DNA of 42,452 nt from Sphaerisporangium sp. (GTDB lineage Bacteria; Actinomycetota; Actinomycetes; Streptosporangiales; Streptosporangiaceae). Positions 35,978 to 42,452 of the stretch are shown piece after piece. The notes under the pieces were generated by a model. That model ran no database searches, was not told where the DNA came from, and saw only the letters and a list, made by a program, of their open reading frames with translations. Numbering within the stretch: the stretch's first letter is position 1; every line of letters begins with the position of its first letter. A program made the translations under genes and the position numbers. The stretch covers positions 1 through 42,452 of the forward strand of contig JAOPYI010000166.1 in assembly GCA_025964675.1 (NCBI GenBank), read 5' to 3'.

Positions 35978-37252
35978 ATGCCCGGTATGGCCATTCCTGA
36001 ACTGCCGTCGCCTGACGGACTGGTGCTGCGCCCGTTGCGCGGTGTGCGCTTCGCAGTCGACGATCTGGCGGCAGTCACCTCCCCACCGTACGACCTCATT
36101 TCGCGGGAGGACGTCCAGAGTCTCCTGGACGCTCACCCAAACAACGTGGTGCGGCTGATCCTTCCCGGCGCGGACCAGCACCGCTACGCCGAGGCCCGTG
36201 AGACACTGCTGTCATGGCTGCACTCCGGCGTGCTCGCCGTAGATGATCTCCCTGCTCTTTACGTCTACGAGCAGAGCGGCCCGGCAATCCTGCTGCGTGG
36301 CCTCATCGGCGACCTCGCTCTCTCCGACCCGCTGAAGCGCATCGTGCTGCCCCATGAGGATGTCATGCCGGGCACCGTGGCCGACCGCCTCGCGCTCATG
36401 CGGACGACCGAGAGCAATCTGGAGCCCATCTTCCTGCTCTACGAAGGCGACGGCGGCGTGACCGCGCGTCTGGTCGACGACGTGGCCTCGACACGTTCGC
36501 CGCTGGTCGACGTGCGCACGGACGACGGCATCGATCACCGCCTGTGGGCACTCACCGAGCCCGCCGAGCTCGACGCCGTGGCGGACGATCTCCGCGACCA
36601 CCAGGCGCTCATCGCCGACGGCCACCACAGGTACGCCACCTACCTGGCCCTCCAGCACGAGCACCACGCCGAAGGAAGAGGCCCCGGCCCCTGGGACTTC
36701 GGTCTCGCCCTCCTCGTGGACTCGACGGCCTACCCGCCCGATCTCAAGGCCATTCACCGGGTGATCCCCGGACTGCCCCTGGAAGAGGCGGCGGCACGCG
36801 CCAAGGGGGCCTGGCAGGTGCATGAGTTCGCCCACGAGGACGAGGCTCTCACTGCGCTGGCCTCGGCGGTCGGCCCGGCGTTCGTCCTGGCGGGGAACGG
36901 CCCGACCCACCTGCTCACCAACCCCGATCCCGTGCAGGTCGAGCACGCGATGCCCGTGTCACGATCGGCCCGGTGGAAGTCCCTCGTCACATCGGTGCTG
37001 TCGGAGTTCCTCCTGCCGAAGGTCTGGGGCATGGAGGACGACGAGGAGTCGGTGCGCATCGTGCACCACGACGCGTCGCTGGCGATCCGGATGGCCCGCC
37101 AGCAGTCGGGCACGGCGGTGATCATCCCGCCGCTGAGCGTGGAGGACGTGCTTGCCATAGCCGCCGAGGGCGAGCGGGTGCCCCGAAAGTCCACCTCGTT
37201 CGGCCCGAAGCCCCGTACCGGCCTCGTCCTGCGCACCTTCGCCACCGGCTGA
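35978..37252 (+). CDS. DUF1015 family protein
   Basis: A 424-aa cytosolic protein. It has the DUF1015 start LVLRPLRGVRFAVDD and VTSPPYDLISREDV, the N-V-V-R-L-I-L-P segment, a central IADGHHRYATYLAL motif that is the family's most conserved and suggests an active site, and the C-terminal KSTSFGPKPRTGLVLR. Its reaction is not known. ATG codons at 35978 and 35987 are both in frame, with no strong ribosome binding site; either is possible, and leaderless translation cannot be excluded. It is convergent with the ssb-like gene, only 3 bases between stops. Confidence 0.88.
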   Translation: MPGMAIPELPSPDGLVLRPLRGVRFAVDDLAAVTSPPYDLISREDVQSLLDAHPNNVVRLILPGADQHRYAEARETLLSWLHSGVLAVDDLPALYVYEQSGPAILLRGLIGDLALSDPLKRIVLPHEDVMPGTVADRLALMRTTESNLEPIFLLYEGDGGVTARLVDDVASTRSPLVDVRTDDGIDHRLWALTEPAELDAVADDLRDHQALIADGHHRYATYLALQHEHHAEGRGPGPWDFGLALLVDSTAYPPDLKAIHRVIPGLPLEEAAARAKGAWQVHEFAHEDEALTALASAVGPAFVLAGNGPTHLLTNPDPVQVEHAMPVSRSARWKSLVTSVLSEFLLPKVWGMEDDEESVRIVHHDASLAIRMARQQSGTAVIIPPLSVEDVLAIAAEGERVPRKSTSFGPKPRTGLVLRTFATG

Positions 37253-37255
37253 TAG

Positions 37256-37609
37256 CTACGTGTCGGCCACCGTGTCGGCCGCGAGCGAGTGCCGGCCGCG
37301 CTCGAGTCTCGTCACGTGGTGAACCTCCACCTCGTAGGTGCTGGAGCCGCCGCCGGGCACGCTCCAGAACCTGTGGTGCAGCGCTCCCTCGACGCTGACC
37401 ACGTCGTCCACCCGCCATCGGCCGACGAGGGCCCCCACCTGCGGGTCGAAGGTGACGCAGGCGATGCCGTCGGACTTCTTGTTGCTGGGATGGCCGGGCG
37501 GACGGCGGACGGCGAGACCCCACGTCGTTATGCGGTCACCGCTCGGGAGCACCTTGCCCGTCGGCGGCTTGGAGACTCGCCCGACCAGCTTCACCTCGTT
37601 GCGATGCAT
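37256..37609 (-). CDS. small single-stranded DNA-binding protein (SSB-like)
   Basis: A 117-aa OB-fold protein: NEVKLVGRVSKPPTGKVLPS, then TTWGLAVRRP, then GRWRVDDVVSVEGALHHRFW and TYEVEVHHVTRLE. It lacks the glycine-rich linker and acidic D-D-D-I-P-F-type tail of the main SSB, so it is a paralogue. Streptomycetes have such a second SSB linked to sporulation; that role is possible here. ATG at 37609 with GGAAGGG upstream. The frame upstream to 37738 has no homology. Confidence 0.82.
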   Translation of the reverse strand: MHRNEVKLVGRVSKPPTGKVLPSGDRITTWGLAVRRPPGHPSNKKSDGIACVTFDPQVGALVGRWRVDDVVSVEGALHHRFWSVPGGGSSTYEVEVHHVTRLERGRHSLAADTVADT

Positions 37610-37869
37610 CGGATGCCCTTCCTTCGATGGGAACGCGATCATTCTCCGAGGTGGGGCCGGTGACAGGCCGCGCCGAACGCCGTTCTGTGGACAGCGGAAC
37701 CACTTCCACGCCGGACACGCCGCACTCTCCGCGTACAAGACAGGTCTTGACCGGGTAAAAGCCGGTCGTCCCCGCCCGTAGAAGCCCGGGCCCGCGCCAT
37801 GAGCGGCGTAAAGGCATCACACCCGTGCCCTACGCTCGTGTGCGAACCCGGGAACCAAAGGAGTGGCCT

Positions 37870-38808
37870 GTGGACAACGTCACACCGCTCGGCGGCGACG
37901 TCTACGAGATCGACACGCGGATGGCCGGATACTCCGGGATCACGGCGGGATATCTGATCCTCGGCGACCGGCCGTGCCTCGTCGAGACGGGCACCTCCAC
38001 GTCCGCTCCCGTGGTCCGCGACGCCCTGACCTCTCTCGGAGTCGGCCCGGACGATCTGGCCACGGTGGTGGTCACGCACATCCACCTGGACCACGCCGGA
38101 GGCGTCGGCGACATCGCCGGCTACTATCCGTCCGCGGAGATCGTGGTGCACGAGAAGGGGGCCCGGCACCTCGCCGATCCCTCACGCCTCATGGCCAGCG
38201 CCCGCATGGTCTGGGGCGACAAGCTGGACAGCCTCTTCGGCTCCCTGGCGCCGACCGAGGTCGTTCGCATCCGGGCCCTCGGCGACGCCGGCTCGGTCGA
38301 CCTCGGCGGCGGACGCACGCTATCCAGCCACTACTCCCCCGGCCACGCCAAGCACCACGTCGGCCTCCTGGACTCGGCGACCGGGGACCTGTACGTGGGC
38401 GACGCCGCCGGGGTGTATCTCCCAGAAACGGGTGATCTGCGTCCCGCGACCCCGCCGCCCGACTTCGACCTCCAGACGGCTCTGGGCTCCCTGGCGCTGT
38501 TCGTGGCCCTCGGCCCCCAGCGGCTGCTCTTCAGCCACTACGGGCCCGTCCCCGACGTCACCACGACGCTGGAGCGTTCAGCCGAGGAGCTACGGGTATG
38601 GGTGGATCTCACCAGGCAGGCACATTCGGACGGCCTGGACCTCGACCACGCGGCGGCGATGGTGCGCGATAGGACGCGCGAGCGCTACACCGCGCTGACA
38701 TCCGGGGACGACGAGACGGCGCAGCGGTTCGAGCTGCTCAGCGGCGCGACGTCGAACGTGTCCGGCATCATGCATTGGCTTGACCACACCACGCCCAGCG
38801 CCAGGTAA
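37870..38808 (+). CDS. MBL-fold metallo-hydrolase
   Basis: A 312-aa metallo-beta-lactamase-fold enzyme. Metal ligands: VTHIHLDHAGG (His70, His72, Asp74, His75), HYSPGHAKHHVGLL, and YVGDAAGVYLPETGDLRP. The C-terminal helical part (about 230-312) is typical of the larger glyoxalase II/quorum-lactonase-like proteins. Substrate unknown. The GTG at 37870 has AAAGGAG 6 nt upstream; earlier frame from 37825 is less likely. A hairpin follows at 38878. Confidence 0.88.
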   Translation: MDNVTPLGGDVYEIDTRMAGYSGITAGYLILGDRPCLVETGTSTSAPVVRDALTSLGVGPDDLATVVVTHIHLDHAGGVGDIAGYYPSAEIVVHEKGARHLADPSRLMASARMVWGDKLDSLFGSLAPTEVVRIRALGDAGSVDLGGGRTLSSHYSPGHAKHHVGLLDSATGDLYVGDAAGVYLPETGDLRPATPPPDFDLQTALGSLALFVALGPQRLLFSHYGPVPDVTTTLERSAEELRVWVDLTRQAHSDGLDLDHAAAMVRDRTRERYTALTSGDDETAQRFELLSGATSNVSGIMHWLDHTTPSAR

Positions 38809-38877
38809 ACGCGCCACGCCGGGCCCGAATCCATATGCGATGCATAGGATCGACCCGGCATGGGAACAATGAGTGGC

Positions 38878-38910
38878 GGGCGCCGCACGCCTTCACGTCC
38901 TGCGGCGCCC
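38878..38910. terminator. hairpin between convergent genes
   Basis: GGGCGCCGCA (38878-38887) pairs with TGCGGCGCCC (38901-38910). It lies between the metallo-hydrolase (ends 38808) and the repeat protein (ends 38939) and is followed on the plus strand by a T/C-rich stretch. Confidence 0.7.
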
Positions 38911-38938
38911 ACCATCCTTCGTCAGTCTTCTTCCTGCC

Positions 38939-41900
38939 TCAGGCTTTACGATTGTCGGGCTGTTCGACCTCGACGTCATCGTCCTCGAGAACATCCCCAG
39001 GAATTCCGCCCGCCGAAACGCCGAAGTCCGGCTCGATGAACGCCGGGGCCATGCCGGGCTCCAGGCGCGTGGTCTTCAGTTCCGGCTTGGCGGTCGCCGC
39101 TGCGGGCGGGCCGTCGACAACCCGCCCCAGATCACCTTCGGAACGACCGGCCGGGTCGGCCTGAGGTTCGTCATCCTCCGTGGATCCCGCGATCGCCCCG
39201 TCAGGGACACCCGCCGGCTCCGGCTGGACGTCTGCGTCGAGGTCTTCGCCAGGACCGGCTTCATCCTTCTCGGCAGGCGTGCTCAGATCCGGTCCGGCTA
39301 CCGCGCCAGACTCCTCGGCGACCGGCCCGATCTCCGGCTCCTCACCGATCAGATCGAGTTCTCCGGCGTCGGATTCCTCGTCTGTCAGCGCGACGGTCGC
39401 CTCTGCGGCCGGCTCCACGTCGGCTTCGGGCTTCCCATCAGGCCGCCGCGCCTCGGCGGGCGCGACGTCGGTGTCGTCGTAGACATCCGCGAGGACGTCC
39501 CCGTCCTCGTCCCCGTCTTGCTCGTCTTCCTCGACGTCCTCGATGACCGAGCCGGTCAGCTCCGCGTAGCGCTCGGCCGCGTCCGTCTCGCCGCCCTCGT
39601 CGAACATCATCGCGCGTTCGAACCAGTCGGTCGCCGCGCCCTCGTGACCGGCCTCCGCCAGAGCGTCGGCGTAGGCGAAGGCCAGGCGGGCCGACCACGG
39701 ATGCGGCTCCTGGTTGCGCAGCTCCGGCACCCGCTGCAGCGTGATGACCGCCGCGTCGTGCTGACCGAGGTCACGGCGGGCCCCGGACTCGACGATGGCC
39801 AGCTCGATCCGCCCCGCGCGGTCGAGACGCTCGGCCTCCTTGGAGCGAACGAGGTCGAGCGCGCGCTCCGGGCGCCCGAGGCCACGCTCGCAATCGGCCA
39901 TGATCGGCAGGAACTCGTCCGACCCGGTCATCCTCCGCCCGGCACGCAGGTCGCTCAGGGCCTCGGCGTAGTTTCCCGCACGGTACGCGGCGAGGCCCAC
40001 GACCTCACGTACGACGCCGATGCGCGCGGCGAACCGCCGGGCCACCTTCGCGTGCTCGTAGGCGAGCGCGGCGTCATCGTCTCCGAGGGCGCGCTCGGCC
40101 GCCACCAGGTGGCAGGCGATCAAGTCCGCGAGGTCGTTCGGGAGCGAGCGCAGCTCGTCACGCACGTCCTTCTCGAGCTCTTCGGGCGTGATGTCCGCCG
40201 CCAGCTCAGGCAGCGCGGCGCGCTCCTCGCGGGGAGCGTGCTCAGTCTCGCGATCGAACGGGCGGCCACGCTCGTTGCCGTACCGGGCGCGGGTGCCCGC
40301 GCTGTCGGAGCGCGGCGCGTCGCCCCGCTGCTCCCGGGGACCGTCGCCTTCCCGGTGTCCGTACGGCCGGGCGTTGTCGCCGGCGGACGGACGGCTCTCA
40401 CGGGGACCACGGTCGTCGCGGGCCTCGCGGCTGAACGGACGCTGCGCGGAACTCCGGCGGTCATCCCGCTGGAACGGAGGACGGCCCCCACGGTCGTCAC
40501 GGTTGAATGAGCGACCACCGCGGTCGTCCCGGGGAGCCGGACGCCCCCCTGGTCCACCACGGTCGTCGCGGCCTTCACGGCTGAAGGGACGCGGGGCGGA
40601 GCTCCGGCGGTCATCCCGCTGGAACGGAGGACGACCTCCACGATCGTCACGATCGAAGGAACGCCCGCCACGGTCGCCGGAATCCGCAGGGCGCCCGCCA
40701 CGGTCCCCGGAATCCGCAGGACGCGCGGCACGGTCACCCGAGTCAAAGGAACGTCCACCGCGATCGTCACGATCGAAGGAACGCCCGCCACGGTCGCCGG
40801 AATCCGCAGGACGTCCGCCACGGTCGCCCGAGTCGGTGGGACGCCCGCCACGGTCGTCACGGTCACGCCAGCCGGAGGAACCCGCCGGACGGCCCTCACG
40901 CCGGTCGCCGTAACGGGACTCCGGACGGCCACCGCCACGATGAGGACGCTCGCCACCCGTCCCGTACGAGCCGCCACGGCCGCCGGAAGAACCGCGATCG
41001 TCACGGGCGCCGGGAGGACGGCCTTCGGCGGAACCGCCACGGTCGTCACGGCTGAACGAGCGACCACCTCGGTCGTCACGGTTGAACGGGCGGCGCGCAC
41101 CGGAGCCGCCACGATCGTCACCACCGAACGAACGGTCACCCGAGCCGCCCCGGTCGTCGCGGTACGGCGGACGGCTCTCGCGATCACCGCGATCGTCGCG
41201 GTTGTACGGACGCGGCGCCGCACCGCCGCGATCACCGCCGCCGCTGAACGAACGCGGGCCCGAGCCACGGCGGTCGTCCCGCTGGAAGGGACGGCCTCCA
41301 CGGTCGCCGGAGTCGGTGGGACGCCCGCCACGGTCGTCACGGTCACGCGAGCCAGAGGAACCCGCCGGTCCACTCTCACGCCGGTCCCCGTAGCGTGACT
41401 CCGGACGACCGGCGCCTCCATCACGATGAGGACGGTCACCACGCGGCGCGTACGAACCACGGTCACCGGGCGCGCGATCCCGGTCTCCGCGGTTGTAAGT
41501 AGGGCGCTCGCCGCCGGAACCGCCTCGGTCGTCGCGATTGAAGGGGCGGCTGGGACGGTCACTCCGATCATCGCGATCGAACGAGCGGGCCGGGCGATCG
41601 TTACGGTCGTCGCGATCGCTGGAACGGGCCGGGCGGTCGTCGCGATCGAAGGAACGGGCCGGGCGGTCACCGCGGTCGTCCCTGCCGGACGTGCGTCCGC
41701 CGGGGGGGCCTCCACGGGAATCACGGTCGGAGGGGCGGTCGCCGCCGCGGTTCTCGCGCTGGAACGGACGTCCTCCACGGGAATCACGGTCGCGGGACCC
41801 GTACGAGCCGGCGGGGCGGCCCTCGCGTCGCTCGCCATACCGCGGGCGGTCGCCGGGGCGTCCTTCTCCAGGGGCTCCCGCGCGATCTCCGGCAGCCGGC

Positions 41901-42016
41901 CGGCCGCCCTTGTCTCCCTCGGGGCGGTCACTGCGGAACCCTCCGGAACCCCCGTCCGAGCGCTGTCCAGCGTCTTCGGGACGGCCCGAGTCCTCACGTC
42001 CGTTATCTCTGTTCAC
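38939..42016 (-). CDS. TPR-like protein with giant RGG-like disordered N terminus
   Basis: A 1025-aa protein. Residues 1-601 are almost only R, D, G, S, P, with endless DRDDRGGR, RGGRPF and SGDRGGRP units: a charged, disordered, RGG-like region with internal long repeats. Residues about 602-824 form a helical, TPR-like domain (ITPEELEKDVRDELRSLPND, then AAYRAGNYAEALSDLRAGRR, then SARLAFAYADALAEAGHEGA). From about 825 a strongly acidic tail follows (VIEDVEEDEQDGDEDGD). Mycobacterial Rv1691 appears to be a much shorter relative (inference from the TPR part and locus). GTG at 42016 with AAAGGA upstream. The gene lies downstream of the rRNA operon, same strand. A role in RNA binding or condensate formation is inferred. 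Confidence 0.88.
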   Translation of the reverse strand: MNRDNGREDSGRPEDAGQRSDGGSGGFRSDRPEGDKGGRPAAGDRAGAPGEGRPGDRPRYGERREGRPAGSYGSRDRDSRGGRPFQRENRGGDRPSDRDSRGGPPGGRTSGRDDRGDRPARSFDRDDRPARSSDRDDRNDRPARSFDRDDRSDRPSRPFNRDDRGGSGGERPTYNRGDRDRAPGDRGSYAPRGDRPHRDGGAGRPESRYGDRRESGPAGSSGSRDRDDRGGRPTDSGDRGGRPFQRDDRRGSGPRSFSGGGDRGGAAPRPYNRDDRGDRESRPPYRDDRGGSGDRSFGGDDRGGSGARRPFNRDDRGGRSFSRDDRGGSAEGRPPGARDDRGSSGGRGGSYGTGGERPHRGGGRPESRYGDRREGRPAGSSGWRDRDDRGGRPTDSGDRGGRPADSGDRGGRSFDRDDRGGRSFDSGDRAARPADSGDRGGRPADSGDRGGRSFDRDDRGGRPPFQRDDRRSSAPRPFSREGRDDRGGPGGRPAPRDDRGGRSFNRDDRGGRPPFQRDDRRSSAQRPFSREARDDRGPRESRPSAGDNARPYGHREGDGPREQRGDAPRSDSAGTRARYGNERGRPFDRETEHAPREERAALPELAADITPEELEKDVRDELRSLPNDLADLIACHLVAAERALGDDDAALAYEHAKVARRFAARIGVVREVVGLAAYRAGNYAEALSDLRAGRRMTGSDEFLPIMADCERGLGRPERALDLVRSKEAERLDRAGRIELAIVESGARRDLGQHDAAVITLQRVPELRNQEPHPWSARLAFAYADALAEAGHEGAATDWFERAMMFDEGGETDAAERYAELTGSVIEDVEEDEQDGDEDGDVLADVYDDTDVAPAEARRPDGKPEADVEPAAEATVALTDEESDAGELDLIGEEPEIGPVAEESGAVAGPDLSTPAEKDEAGPGEDLDADVQPEPAGVPDGAIAGSTEDDEPQADPAGRSEGDLGRVVDGPPAAATAKPELKTTRLEPGMAPAFIEPDFGVSAGGIPGDVLEDDDVEVEQPDNRKA
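40641..40810 (-). repeat. 120-bp period repeat within the disordered region
   Basis: A 50-base block starting CGATCGTCACGATCGAAGGA occurs at 40641-40690 and again, base for base, at 40761-40810, 120 bases apart. It encodes RPADSGDRGGRSFDRDDRG-type residues. Such exact identity inside a diverged array suggests recent duplication or slippage. Confidence 0.85.
40831..41410 (-). repeat. 480-bp higher-order repeat within the disordered region
   Basis: The block starting AGTCGGTGGGACGCCCGCCA at 40831 recurs at 41311, 480 bases away, identical for 37 bases and similar for about 90. In protein terms, RYGDRRE-x-x-PAGS units start at residues 208 and 368, and a third, RYGERREGRPAGS, at residue 59. Confidence 0.8.
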
Positions 42017-42339
42017 TTCTGTCCTTTAGTTGCTCGCTCACCGCGTCCACCGTGATCCGCGTTCACCCATTGCGCCGACCATGTGCGGAGGGGACGGTCT
42101 ACCCGGCCGCGGGACACAGGCCCGTTCACTCTGTCGCTGCCCGCCCGTGGCGCCTTACGCGACGAAGGCCACCCGTGGTGGGGTGGCCCGGCACCTCCAG
42201 CCTAGCAAGGCCTCGAAGCCCACGGGACGCGCGCGGCGATAACGCGGGGCCTGGGCACATGCCTGGATGCTTCCCTCGAGAGGGGGCCGTGCTGGCGGAA
42301 GACGCTCGCGCCTGACCGCGAAAGGCCCCTATAACGCAG
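42017..42339. other. 323-base region between the 5S gene and the repeat-protein gene
   Basis: No gene recognised. It should hold the promoter of the repeat-protein gene on the minus strand, but no clear -35/-10 pair was found. It contains an 8-bp hairpin GGCCACCC (42167-42174) / GGGTGGCC (42181-42188) that could be a second terminator behind the rRNA operon. Confidence 0.45.
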
Positions 42340-42368
42340 AAAAGCCACCCAGAGCCTGGGTGGCTTTT
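42340..42368 (-). terminator. rRNA operon terminator
   Basis: AAAAGCCACCCAG (42340-42352) pairs perfectly with CTGGGTGGCTTTT (42356-42368) around AGC. On the minus strand it lies 26 bases after the 5S 3' end and is followed by T residues: a classic intrinsic terminator. Confidence 0.92.
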
Positions 42369-42393
42369 CCTGCATAACCATCATGCGAATGAT

Positions 42394-42452
42394 TGTCCGG
42401 CGGCGTCCTACTCTCCCACACCGTCCCCGGTGCAGTACCATCGGCGCTGGAA
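42394..42452 (-). rRNA. rrf: 5S ribosomal RNA, 3' half (runs off the window)
   Basis: On the minus strand the last 59 bases read as the 3' half of actinobacterial 5S rRNA: CCAGCGCCGATGGTACTGCA, then GGTGTGGGAGAGTAGGACGC, ending CGCCGGACA near 42394. The 5' half lies beyond the right edge. It is presumably the last gene of an rRNA operon on the minus strand. Confidence 0.93.

Noticed and set aside
40430-41960. Regularly spaced short repeats, considered as a CRISPR array
   Set aside because: The repeats are in frame, of several lengths, coding throughout for RGG-like protein, and there are no unique spacers of constant length.
38873-42055. Long open frames on the plus strand and in a second minus frame across the repeat protein
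   Set aside because: They mirror the R/G/D-rich codons of the real gene. Their products have no family resemblance and the real frame continues into a TPR-like domain and acidic tail.

Overview
The window is 42.5 kb of high-GC actinobacterial chromosome. Gene order (uvrA / uvrC-rapZ-yvcK-whiA-gap-pgk-tpiA-secG and tlyA-nadK-recN-steA-mctB), the F420-type oxidoreductase remnant, WhiA, RbpA and a mycothiol-type enzyme point to a sporulating filamentous actinomycete, probably Streptosporangiaceae or a relative; the species cannot be named. It is mostly core genome. I saw no IS element, prophage, CRISPR array or tRNA.

Layout. 1-455: two truncated remnants facing each other (alpha/beta hydrolase; LLM-class F420-type oxidoreductase). 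904-4693: a stand-alone Clp N-domain protein, an ACT-GNAT acetyltransferase and a YtcJ-type amidohydrolase. 4718-13865 (all minus): uvrC-rapZ-yvcK-whiA, then gap-pgk-tpiA-secG-rbpA, with 1-7 nt junctions or 4-nt overlaps in several places; a DasR-type palindrome lies before gap. 13963-19271 (minus): a polytopic membrane protein, a Tat/lipoprotein-type Rieske protein whose 3' end is followed by decayed copies of its own tail, and uvrA. 19478-20907 (plus): MDMPI-type protein and a metallo-hydrolase. 20973-23726 (minus): psd-pssA for phosphatidylethanolamine synthesis, and a TerC-family gene behind what reads as a manganese (yybP-ykoY) riboswitch and an operator-like palindrome. 23825-33767 (minus): a long chain, 57-aa microprotein, tlyA, nadK, recN, steA, steB/mctB, a divergent MraY/WecA-like transferase, murJ and a GT4 glycosyltransferase. 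33972-38808: SCP2 protein, HAD phosphatase, TPR protein, DUF1015, small SSB and a second metallo-hydrolase. 38939-42016: a 1025-aa protein with about 600 residues of RGG-like disordered repeats, a TPR-like helical domain and an acidic tail, just downstream of the 3' end of a 5S rRNA gene (42394 to the window edge).

How it fits together. The central carbon genes (gap, pgk, tpiA) sit next to regulators of carbon use and sporulation (rapZ, yvcK, whiA). The steA-to-GT4 chain combines cytokinetic-ring proteins with a lipid-linked sugar transferase, a flippase and a glycosyltransferase, which suggests (inference) a septum-linked envelope glycan pathway. The most notable regulatory reading is the terC leader: promoter, palindrome, aptamer and a hairpin that masks the ribosome binding site in competition with the aptamer stem. 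The most notable protein is the giant RGG-like repeat protein beside the rRNA operon.
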